Source of the DNA: Cephalotrichum gorgonifer
Lineage: Eukaryota; Ascomycota; Sordariomycetes; Microascales; Microascaceae
DNA: 64,000 nt
Reading direction: 5' to 3'
Assembly (NCBI GenBank): GCA_900312665.1
Contig: ONZQ02000003.1
Coordinates: 702,648 to 766,647 of the forward strand
In this document: piece after piece, positions 54,036-64,000 of the stretch
How positions within the stretch are numbered: the stretch's first letter is position 1
How the letters are laid out: every line of letters begins with the position of its first letter
Notes under the pieces: model-generated
What the model saw: only the letters and a program-made list of their open reading frames with translations
Told to the model about the DNA's origin: nothing
Database searches by the model: none
Translations under genes and position numbers: made by a program

Positions 54036-56372
54036 CTAGAGACCAGAGTCGAACTGGAGACACTGGCTCGTGGCGTAGTACTCCGTCCACTGCGTGCACA
54101 CGGGCTCGATATCCGACAGCTGCACGGTGCCGGGGATGTCCGCGACCCTCTCGAGGAACTGCACGCTGAGGCCCTGGCCCGCGTGCCACGCGATGTGGCA
54201 GTGGAAGAGCCACGCGCCGGGGTTGTCGGCGCGGAAGGCGAGCACGACCCAGCCCTTGGCGGGCATCATGGTCGTGTCGCGGCGAGTAGCGCGGTCGAAG
54301 CGCAGCTTGCTGATGTCGGTGGCTGGGTTGAACGGGACAAAAGGGGCCACGAAGGGGGAGTCGACAGTCGGGGAGCGTCCGAGGACGTAGAAGTCGTGGC
54401 CCTGAGAGCGTGGTGTGAGCAGATGGCCCAGGGGGAAAGAAGTGAGGGAGGAAGAGGCAGCGTGGAATCAGGTAGTCGTAGAACAGGAAGGACTTACGTG
54501 GAGATGCATCGGGTGGGGAATACCACTCGTGTTCTCAATAATCCAGTAGGCCCACTAAGAATAACGGCGTCAGTCACAAAAATTCAGGCCAGGGCGGGAA
54601 AGAAGGGGGGGTGGAACATACGTCGCCCGAGAAGGTGTGGAGGTTGTATCTCTCGGGGAAGTCGAGGTCTCCGGCAGCGATGTACTCGAGCGTGGGGTCC
54701 TCCCAGGTGATGTTCATGGTCGAGCCGTGCACGTTCCAGTACACGCGCTCGGGGAAGTTCTCCCACGGCTTATTAACCAGTTCGACGTCCAGGGTATTAT
54801 CTTCGGTGGCGCTGAAGCCGCCCCTGGGCACATTCTTCTCGACCACGGGCGTGTAGCTGATGAAGTCCTCGCACTTGCTGTCCGGCGGCGCGGTGCCCTG
54901 GGAGGTGGGCGTCCCCGGCTGCACGGTGTCGTACTGGAAGATGGCGGCGGGGGGGTGCGTGTCGGAGATCCACGAGTTGCCGCAGGCCTGCGAGCCCGAG
55001 AAGGTGACGTTGAACCAGTAGTTCCCGGGCGTCTGCGATGCGTCTATCGTGACATCGTACCGCTGCCCGGGCGCCATGAAGATTTGAGAGGTAGTGAAGC
55101 TGTTGACGGGCACGAAGTCTGTGGCGATGACGGTCATGTCGTGGTTCTGGAGCTTCACGGTGAAGTGGTTGTCCACGGACGGGTTGATCAGCCGAAGCCT
55201 GTGGCGCTTGTTCCTCTTGAGCTTCACGCGGTAGTACTCGCCGCCGCCCTGGGCGTTGACGTGGGACCCGTTGAAGAGGACGTTGTCACTGCGGGGCGCC
55301 GCGCCGGGCCGGGGGATCAGTGAGCGCTGCAGGGCCTCGGCATCGCCGTAGTACCAGTCCGTGATGGGGAAGACGCCGAGGTCCTCCTCGTAGTTCAGCG
55401 AGGCGGGGCCTTCGATTTGGATAGACCCGGTGAGCCCGTTGGCGTACTGGGACGAGTAGTGCGAGTGATACCTAGACGCACCGGGTTAGTGTCTGGCGTA
55501 TTATACTATCCACACTGCTGATACTCTGAGACGTGGAGAGCCGGCCGTACCACGAAGTCCCGTATTGTTCAGCGCGCCAGCGGTAAGTCTTCGTCGCTCC
55601 CGGCGGAAGGGGGCATTCGGTGATACCATTGGCGCCATCGTTCACAGCATTCGCCAGCATGCGAATCCCGTGCCAGTGGATCGATGTGCTGTCTCATGTC
55701 AGTGCGTGGATAAATGGAAAGCGGCGCGCGTGGGTCTCCGGATTGGATCCGTGGGCATACGTACCCTTCGCATTCTAGCTGGTTCCTCACGGTAACTTCG
55801 ACCCAGTCACCCCAATCTGCGATCTGCGTTAGCACATATCCCGTCTTCTCTAATCGTGGATAGCGACATACCAGCCTTGACGATGGGACCTGTTACGGAC
55901 GGTGTTAGTATGATTGAGAGGAAAGACTGTTACCGCGGAGGAAAAGAAGGGGTATCATACCAGGGAACTGGCCTATTCGGAGTTAGCACTGATCGAAATA
56001 TCGGCATGTGGTGGCGCAATGATACTAACCGTTTATCAACATGGCAATGTCCTTAGGCAGTCCATCACCGCCAACCCAATCCGTATGCTGAGTGATGTTC
56101 CACTCGTACTGGGATCCATCATATTAGAACATGCCCAAAGCAGCTGGTTCAACTCCACTTACACGACGAGTGACTCCAGTATTGGGGATCTTGGCCTCGT
56201 AGTCGGTAGTGATGTCGAAGCCATCCGACCAGCAGCGCCTGTTGCTTGCGGTGTTGCAAGTCGGTCCCCGCTTTTCCAGATCCCGGGGCGCGACATCGAC
56301 CTGGGCAGAGGGTGCGCTCTGACCGACGCCGAAGAACAGGCCGATGGCCTGGAGGAAGAAGAGTTTCTTCAT
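54036..56372 (-). CDS. Ascomycete laccase (secreted multicopper oxidase)
   Basis: Oxidises phenols with reduction of O2 to water, outside the cell. Nine minus-strand exons: 56372..56163, 56108..56030, 55972..55961, 55889..55872, 55816..55765, 55688..55551, 55471..54622, 54554..54498 and 54401..54036; 593 aa. Exons 3 and 4 are only 12 and 18 nt, and joining them gives 'INGQFPGP'. Signal peptide about 1-20 ('FFLQAIGLFFGVGQSA'), then a propeptide ending in a Kex2-like Lys34-Arg35. All copper motifs are intact: HWHG (128-131), HSH (172-174), HPMHLHGHD (467-475) and HCHIAWH (539-545); Leu550 is the axial position of the type 1 copper. The protein ends in DSGL, the ascomycete C-terminal plug, with no further propeptide. 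Several N-glycosylation sites. A TATA box lies 147 bp upstream. Confidence 0.95.
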
Positions 56373-56518
56373 GCCTAGAGACTGGAGGGGAGAGTATAAA
56401 GAGCGAAGGGAAGGGGAGCCTGAGCTAAAGAAGTATGCAAGGGGTTAATGGGATCAGACTTTGATCGACCTGGGTGGTGAGCGAAAGAAGGGTGGAGATG
56501 TACTGGTAGGACAGAGAG

Positions 56519-56526
56519 TTTATATA
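56519..56526 (-). promoter_or_regulatory. TATA box of the laccase gene
   Basis: TATATAAA on the minus strand, about 147 bp upstream of the laccase start codon, a plausible distance for a core promoter with a short leader. Confidence 0.6.
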
Positions 56527-59500
56527 TGGAGTGTCTGAGACGTGCCTTTAGGCTTGGAACTCACGCGTGCCACCCACTCGGGAGCCACGGGAGTGTGTTC
56601 TCCCTCCCCTTCAGATGCCCAGGCACCATCGGCGAGAGTGATCAGTAACGGCCCTGTCAGATGGCTGCGGTCCAAGGCGCTCGGATGGATCAAAAGGGGA
56701 CTGACACACACTATTGGACTCGCAACAACGGGTGGGATGCAATGGTCTTACACATCCCCAGAAAATATTCCAGAAGGGGAAAGTTGTGAGTGAGGCTTAT
56801 AACTAGGGCCAGGGAGAGAAGGGGGGGCGAAGACCTTTCCAAGCCTCGAGAATCTGGTTGTGTTTTCAATGGTTCCGAGCTCGAGCTCAACCTGCCGCCA
56901 TGGGACGTGGATTACCACAGCAAGAGGTCGTGAACCACACCAGTACCATGGGGGTCCCCCCGCGGTAGGGTCCTTTGCTGCTCCTTCTATTTACCTGTAG
57001 GGCTGTCGCCTGGGCTGTGTGAAATGTGGCCCTTCCACCTTATTCCAAGAGCCCTCATCCGTAGATACCGCAGAGGTGAGACGTATGGCACGTTACAGAG
57101 AGGCGGAGACATGTGTGCGTGAAGGATCCATGATCCCGGAAACCGGCACTAGTCGGGAGGGAGAAAGAGTCGTGGGGATGTGGGAGACTATTTTGGAAAC
57201 ATGGCTCGTGTTCATGGATCTGAGCAAACGCACTCGCACTCGTACCTTTGCGGGATACGAACACAGCCATTGCGAAAGCTGGTTTACAGCTTCGCGACGA
57301 GCCAAACAAACAAATCTTACATCACATGGCTGCAAAGCCTGCGGCGGCCCAAGCTCATTTGTGGAGGGGAGGTTCGGACCCGGTTCTGGAGCTGTCGCTT
57401 GGCCCTACCGATATAAGCGTATATTACCGTCCGTCCCCAGACCTCGTTACGCTAACGATAGCCATACGGGCGCCATAACATTAGATACGAGACACTTAGC
57501 GCCGGGTAGAGGAAACCTAGCGGCGGCAGACCTAGGTCTTCAATGCCGACTTCCGTCCGCATCTGGTCATAATTGAACAGCCAGTGAGTAAGACGGGGGA
57601 TTGACACTTGGACACAAACCTGCCGTTCGACGCATGATTGGCGCCACCTCCCGCCCGCCGCCCACTAAGGCTGGATAAGACGTCTTAAAAATAGAACAAA
57701 TCCAGAAGATTGGAGGGCGCTGACAATGACACGAGTGGTGCCAGCGGGGCACACGGGGAGGGTATTAGTCAGGGACATGCGGCCGGTCCGGCCAATTGAG
57801 GAGTGCCTGCAAGGTTGACGGGTAGGGTTAATCCACGTTCGAGGCTGGCGCGGGTTGAGAAAGGGGGGTGGGAGGGGCATATCATCGGGCGAGGCTCGAC
57901 GTGGACACGGGACTATGACCTTCGGTAAGCGACAGTCGGGTATTGGTTCGTCTGTGGATGTTCTGGTACTATCTTCCCCGAGAGGTGGGTGGGTGTCTGG
58001 TTGAGGGCGACGTATCAACGGACGCAGCGGGTGTTCCAGTCAGAGGCCTAGCAATGTAGAAAAATTCGACGGTTTCGCTCTTTAATCGCCCCATAGATAG
58101 TGGTTTCCTGCGTCCGAGTTCCTGGATGCCACCCACGCCGCCGTCAGCCATTCTAAGCAGGGACTCCACTGATACCAGGCGCCCCTCCTTCGCCTCGCTT
58201 TCTGGGGTGCCGCGCGGAAGTAGAAGGCAGGACTGCAGAACAGGGTCAGAGCATACTCGAGACGATACGAAGCTGGATGAATAAGCTCCGCCAGGAATGG
58301 GATGACATGAGCCCAAACCAGGACAGGCAGCGTCAGCCGTCGTTCCCTTGCATGGCACGCGCGTCTGTGCAGTCGTGTCGGTAAGAAATCACGGTAGTAA
58401 AGGCCTGTCTAATAAAAGCACGGTTGCCGTCCAGAAACGCGTGTCTGGAAGCGCGGCACGGCGATGGAATTCATCTTCGGATGGGGAGGCACTCATGAAA
58501 TTGGTGATCTGTTGTGTTTGTGGTTGTGGCAGGGACTTGAGCCAAGGTTGGTAGTGGAAGCACAACCCTCGGACCACGTGTGGCCCCACTGAGAGCATGC
58601 CGTAATGCCTTCGTATCCTATCAACTACGGAGGGTATGTAAGCTTTGCCTCCAGCGGACATGTCTGGTTGGTCGTGCCTGCCGCGCAGGGTGGTATCAAG
58701 CATTCCGCGCGCAACGCATGAGCAGCCACAAGCTCGTCCCACTCAGAATAATAATGACTCGGACGGATCGAGCAATATTGGCAGATGGAATCTCCTATCT
58801 TGAATCGGGCCGTGCGACGCCCTCGTAGGCAAAATCCGCTGCAACCGTAGCAATGAAGTAATACTTCTAATCTCTTCGAACTTCTTTCGTGAGCCCCCAA
58901 AGTGAGATGCCTAGCAACTGCACTCTGACTCCTTCGAGAAGCTGTGATTAAAGCCTGCCGCGAACAGCCCCTCCCCCCCTTGTCATCTTGGATCCCTCCG
59001 GCCCATCCGCCCCGATCTGATCGGCAGTGACGCAAGAGTCATACATCTTACACATAGCACTCCGGCGAGGAGAGCACGCGGGCATACGAGTACGACGTAT
59101 CCGAAATCTAGGAACGACGCTGGCTTGGCATTTCACGAGCTGCTATGACGTCGACTTGGCTTGCGCACAGAGCTGGCTCGGACTCGGACAGCCTCAGCTG
59201 GGTGTTTTCTGGCGCTCGCACGGGGCGCGCTCCGACAACCATGACATCTGAGTAAGCGACACAAAGGCCGAGACATATTCGGGGATGGGACTCCTACCCA
59301 CCTACGACGCTACGAGCACTCGTACCAAACTCTCGGCGGTCGTACATGTACTCGACACCAGGGACAATGTAGATGGATGTTTGTCTCGGCCAACCCGGCC
59401 CCACCCGGCCCCACCGTCTCTCTCGGCATTACTCTCGCCGCAGAATTACAAGTATAGACCCAAGACTTGCGTGAAAGGAAGAGAAGTATTACCCTTCTTC

Positions 59501-59764
59501 CTGAACCTTCGCGCCAGATATTCATCTATGATTGTGCATCCGTTCTCCGTACATGGGAATATATTGAGTCGTTCGTCCGTACCACCCAAAACCACGGGAC
59601 CCAACAGGGGTTAATCTACGCAGGGCTTAGGGCGACTGGGGGGGTCACACTCATCGCCGTCCACCCAAGGTTGCATTATTGGGTACGGGAGGTGTGCCAG
59701 TACCCACCGGGGGAGTGCATCCGACCGGGAACCAGGAGCAAATACGACCTACAGTCACATCGTG

Positions 59765-59782
59765 TCGCATCGCATCGCATCG
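59765..59782. repeat. Pentanucleotide repeat (TCGCA x3)
   Basis: Three perfect units plus a partial one in the gene-free interval. Confidence 0.85.
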
Positions 59783-62700
59783 TCCTTAATAATAATACAT
59801 CTACTTGCAGAAGCAGCTCAGGTCCTCCGATTCCCGTCCTCACCGGACAGGACAAGTGTGCTCCCTACCGTGTCTCGTTTTTCTCAGGCTGAGCTTCTAA
59901 TAAGCGATGGTGCTGCCCAGATTTTCACCGGCCAATGGTCCCCCGAGATGATGGTATTCCAACGTACTGAAGGCTTGGATCCCTCCCTGCCCCTGTCAGC
60001 GGCCCCCAAGATCCGGGAATCGGGATCGCGAACGCCTCAATTCTGACCTCCATCTTTCTCCTCTCTTCAATTTCCGGCCTTGGCGATCTGATCCCCTTGC
60101 CACATCACGCCCTTCCCCCAGCTGACAGCGTCGGTGGAACTCACGGCGACACTTCAGCTTACCACTCCCTCTGGGTTCACATATTATTGCAATCGCCCAC
60201 CTTCCCTGCCGGAACACAGCCTCAACATTCCGGATCATGTGGAGAGATCCAGATGTGGATTATTTTTTACCCATTTTCCCCCAGTCGGACGTCTCAAGTA
60301 TTACCCGACTGAGCACGAGTACCCTGACCCTTCGCAAACCTGTACCGTACCTGTGCTAGTCCAGTCCGGTGTAGTACGGTGAGTCGGGCTGGCGTTTACG
60401 CGTCTTAGCGCCCACCGACTAACCCTTGACGCGCGCTGTCGTCTTTTTCCAGGCCCAGCACGGGCAAGCGGAGAAATCTTCCGTCGCCCTTTTCTTATTT
60501 TCCCTTTTTGACTCGAATTCTACCCAGGATATCAATCGGGATCGCAGATCTTTCCCGGATACCTGCTTGCATGGAGCACGCTTGCCCTCGGGGAAAATTA
60601 ATCGGCCCCCGGCCTCCGTACTGGGAAAGGATTGCCCTGATCCCCTGTGCTGATTGACGATGAGAGTTGCCCGTGACGGAAGGCGGGTGTCCGGGCCGGG
60701 TGAGTAGTATATTCCGAAACCCACTTTTGGGCCCCAAGGCCAGGCGGGCCAGACCTGGGCCCCCTGGTCACAGTCGGTCTCACAAACTTTTCCTCTCCCC
60801 AAACTGCTTCGTACAAGTGCGAGGACGGGGTGTCAGTACAAAGTACGAGAATGCCATCAAGATCGCCAAGAGGCTGGATGGAGGCAACACAAAGCCTTGA
60901 AATAAAACCTCGGGACCTCGAGTCACCGAGTCACTTGCCACACTCACCCTAATGATCGGACAGACGAGCGACATACCCAATCATGCCCCACGCCCCTCTT
61001 CAAGCCACAACGCTTCTTGACCCCTGCCATACACAATCCCTGTCTGCTACACTGGTATCCTCGACATCGATTCAGCCGGTGACGTCCTCACTAGCATCCA
61101 AAGCAAAGTGATCGAATACAAGCCCGGCTCTCTTCTCCGGACACAGAACAGGGCAAGCTGAAGAGAACAACGAAACCCTCAAGATCCATTGGTCTCTCGG
61201 GTTTACGGGACTTGTTCCCAAGAATGAGCGCCAAGTAACCATGCCAGGTTTGATGTATTCCTAACTTAGTGTCTCGCCACCACACAAGCCACACGGCGAT
61301 CCTCTGTGTCCACGCGTTCTCGTAGCTTCCCTTGCTGCTTCGTGCTGCGATAGCCTTTACCCCCGGTCCGGCATTTTAACATGTGACTACACAAGTATGC
61401 CCATATCTTGCCACATTGGGAGAGCTTTAGTGGAGAGTAGCCACCTTGACGGGAATCATTGCCGACCCCCCTTTCCCCGGCCCAAGGCACCGCAAGCACA
61501 GGTTGCTTCCTTGAGACCGGATACGGCCGTGTACATGACCCCAGTCGGTGGGCACGCACCAGTAACCCCTGCCAAACTCCACCCCACACTGTTCCTTAGG
61601 CGACTCTGTCTGACGTCGTACGAGGGGACTCGTCGGTGGAGCTTCTCGAATCCCGGACTGAGGCACAATAACCCGGCACGTAGGTGGCGCCCGGTTTATG
61701 CTTGCCGAGAACAGCCCTTAGCACCTAGAATGTCGGGAAGACTCCAATCTCATTCCCTCCCTTCTTTTCTCCCATCGGAATTGTGTTTCGCTTTGGGTCA
61801 TTGCCAGCCCAGCACCAACTCACTCTCAACGCCTCGAGACTTCATCACCATCCTTGTCAGCTAGGACGCCACGGAGGACAAAACATATGAGGTCCCGCAC
61901 ACGGCGATCCGCTGTAAACACCAGCATTAATAAGATACTTGTAAGCAGCTGGGGAGGAGAGCGAACCCAGTCTTCCACGTGTGACTATCAATATCAGCTC
62001 TCGAGTGCGCATAGGACCCAGCCGGATAACTCAGATTGCTTTTTCTTCCCATCTCCGGCGAGATCCATCCGATACATATGCACGATCTACTTGCACAGAA
62101 CCGTATAATGACCTGTCGCCTTCCGGTGGGCCCCACGGCGAGCTCCACTCGTACCTACGGTAGCACGTACGCGTAGTAGCTCGTTGAGTACTCTAGTATC
62201 TGGTGTCTGTCCAATAACAGAGACTTATTATCGCGGTCCCCCATTGTCCTCTGAACCAAGCTCTCGGTATTTCAGATGTAACCTATTAAGATAAGCTAGG
62301 ACCAGTCATGGTACGTACCCCCCTGGCAGGTCTGTAAGTGTAACCCTCCGCATCCGAGGTCCCCAACAGTCTCTCGATGTCGCCATATCACCGCCCCCGA
62401 GTTGGCTCCATCCAGTTGGAAAAGTCGAAACCCCGCCGTCAGGTGGGGAGAGCAGGGATGTCCTCTCGTTGGGCAAAGGTGTCAACCATGGTTTTTCTAT
62501 CCCTACGTTGTTGATCATGATAGTAAATGTGACATCTTGCCAACGCACCCTCCCTCGTGCGTTCATGTTCATAGTAGCTGAGAACTAACTGTGTTCGCAC
62601 TAACGCATCGGGGCTATCTCGATCTCTTGCCCGAGTACGAGTAAAGAATCGTCAACACCCGAGCTGAAGTCTCCGGGCTCCCTTTACCCGATAACCTCAT

Positions 62701-63116
62701 AGCCCCACAAAGCTAGGAGCCTCGCATTTTTCTTCCGCTGGGCCAGAGAACCTGATGCATCATCGGTGTGCTGTAGCGTAGCATTATTGCTTCGATGCCT
62801 AACTCTCCCTGCGTTTTCCTATTGAGGTAAAAGTGACCCAAAGTTAGCAAACGACACCCCACGTTATACCCGATACGGCACTCCTTACCACCCCCCTTGA
62901 TCACAGCACACCAGCCATGGGATCGCCGTGGCTCCCCGCCCCGGCATGCCCAGTCTTCCTATCTACACCTGACTCTCTCAGTCAAACTCCAGGGTATCAA
63001 GTCGCTGATCTTTCAGCGGCAGTGGGATGCCGGCAGAAACGGCGTGGCATATGATTGCGTAACAAAAGTTCCTATCAGAATGTGTTGACAAGAAAGGAGT
63101 AACTCATGCTCATGGA

Positions 63117-63123
63117 TATAAAG
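63117..63123 (+). promoter_or_regulatory. TATA box of the terpene cyclase gene
   Basis: TATAAAG about 100 bp upstream of the proposed ATG at 63221; supports that ATG as the start of the gene rather than an internal Met. Confidence 0.55.
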
Positions 63124-63220
63124 AGATGTCGAGACCCTCCTCTTGATACTGACACACCAACTCTCCAACCTTCTCGGCATCAACCACATACCGTCCACTT
63201 TAATACCCCCTCTCTTCAAC

Positions 63221-64000
63221 ATGGATACCACCACGACTTTCGTCCTAGTTTGCCTCGCCGGCTTCGTTGTATCAGCAGGCTGGGACGCCCTCACTTCCAA
63301 ACAGCACTCGGCGGCGAAAGCACCCACTGCAGATGTCACATCGAAACAGAAGGAGCAGTATCCCCCCTCAAACTGGAAAGCAAAGTGCCACCCCCTTGAG
63401 CGCGAGGTCTCGGACAGCGTTCACGAGTACTTCCTCGAGGGGTGGAACTTCCGCAGCGAGAAGGACCGCGCCAAATTCCCCCGCCAGGGTCTAGCGACTT
63501 GGCACTGCTACGCTTTCCCCGAGGCCAAGGACGACCGCATTGAGGCCGGGGCTCGACTCTCGGTCATCCTTTTCTTGGTCGATGGTAAGTGCGAATCGAC
63601 GGTCTCGTCCCTTATAATTTCCCCCTTAAACCCCTTCGCCCCCTTCTCCCCTCTCTCCCAAGCTTCAAATTTAACTATTCCTCATGCTGGAGAGCAAACT
63701 TGTCATAACACAATTACCCCGTAGATGACCTCGAGCACATGTCCCTTGAAGAGGGTTCTGCCCTCATAGAACGCATCATCTCCATCGTAAGGGGAGACAT
63801 CAAGCCAGACCCGACCGTCCCCACCGAGAGGATGATGAGCGAAGTCTGGGACAACCTGGCCTCTATTGACGCTGTCCTAACCGACCAGATGAAGGAGCCG
63901 GCCATTACCTTCTGGCGCTCCCAGGTCGCCTCAGAGCGCCTCGCCCCTAAGACGGTGAGGTCGTATCTTCGGTACAGGGAGGACGACATTGCATCTGAGT
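63221..64000 (+). CDS. Aristolochene-synthase-like sesquiterpene cyclase (3' partial)
   Basis: Class I terpene synthase predicted to ionise and cyclise farnesyl diphosphate, the first step of a sesquiterpenoid pathway. Exons are 63221..63584 and 63725..>64000; the reading frame continues beyond the window, so the NSE metal motif cannot be seen. From residue about 67 ('DSVHEYFLEGWNFRSEKDR', 'DDRIEAGARLSVILFLV') it follows fungal aristolochene synthases, with the first Mg-binding motif D-D-D-L-E at 121-125 followed by 'HMSLEEGSA' and 'RGDIKPDPTVP'. The 140-bp intron splits the codon of Asp122. Residues 5-20 are hydrophobic ('TFVLVCLAGFVVSAGW'), which is odd for a cytosolic cyclase. Product identity is unknown; other cyclases share this subfamily. 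Confidence 0.87.

Larger units (their letters stand above)
56373..63220. other. 6.8-kb region without a recognisable gene
   Basis: Between the laccase promoter and the terpene cyclase. The longest frames (for example 57019-57576 plus strand, 185 codons) have no domain or family likeness, biased codon pattern or plausible gene structure. Short features: GCATC-type repeat at 59765-59782, repeated ACGAGTAC octamers (59086, 60315, and a TACGAGTA variant at 62636). Base composition is close to neighbouring intergenic DNA, with no AT-rich block. No tRNA, transposase or LTR was recognised. Small lineage-specific or heavily spliced genes cannot be excluded by eye. Confidence 0.55.

Noticed and set aside
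57019..57576. Plus-strand frame of 185 codons in the 56-63 kb gap
   Set aside because: No recognisable domain, signal peptide or promoter context; overlapping frames of similar size suggest chance.
1..64000. CRISPR arrays, rRNA, LTR elements, transposases, telomere repeats
   Set aside because: Looked for on both strands; no regularly spaced repeats, rRNA cores, transposase/reverse-transcriptase motifs or TTAGGG arrays were seen.

Overview
The window is nuclear DNA of a filamentous ascomycete (Pezizomycotina, most likely a Sordariomycete). The support is fungal gene structure (short GT-AG introns of about 50-160 bp, often with CTAAC-like branch sites, plus micro-exons of 12 and 18 nt), GC-rich exons, and a fungal gene set: Zn2Cys6 regulator, Git3/Gpr1-type receptor, ascomycete laccase, Arb1, ATP25 and an LSH/MUS-30-type SNF2 protein. 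I see no prokaryotic operons, no CRISPR array, no rRNA and no convincing tRNA. All family names come from reading translations and motifs by eye; no database search was run.

Layout. 0-21 kb is mostly conserved housekeeping: Ctf18 (5' end outside the window), inositol polyphosphate multikinase, Arb1, a PMP3-family proteolipid, Clp1, an unrecognised protein with an F-box-like start, the spliceosomal helicase Prp22 and the ribosome-biogenesis factor Esf1. A 4.5-kb stretch without a recognisable gene (21.2-25.6 kb) follows, with several inverted repeats, and leads into a Git3-type receptor. 28-36 kb holds a class I glutamine amidotransferase-like protein, a DUF2306-type membrane protein, a Zn2Cys6 transcription factor and a PPX1-type exopolyphosphatase. 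36-48 kb is again housekeeping: ATP25 and the mitochondrial RNA polymerase RPO41 in divergent orientation, an Arc1/AIMP1-like tRNA-binding protein, and a SNF2 helicase of the LSH/Irc5 group. 49-53 kb is one large single-exon gene for a Cys-rich, single-pass membrane protein with a very long disordered tail. 54-56 kb is a nine-exon laccase. After a 6.8-kb gene-free interval, the window ends inside an aristolochene-synthase-like sesquiterpene cyclase.

How it fits together. Most neighbours are functionally unrelated, as usual in fungi. Three links deserve attention: ATP25 and RPO41 (both needed for mitochondrial gene expression) share a 541-bp intergenic region; the laccase and the terpene cyclase flank a gene-free interval, so the right edge may be the border of a secondary-metabolite cluster; and the Cys-rich membrane protein carries a duplicated GCC-containing head that I do not recognise as a described domain. 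Spliced coordinates were derived by hand from frame, splice consensus and family conservation, and each predicted CDS keeps an open frame to its stop.
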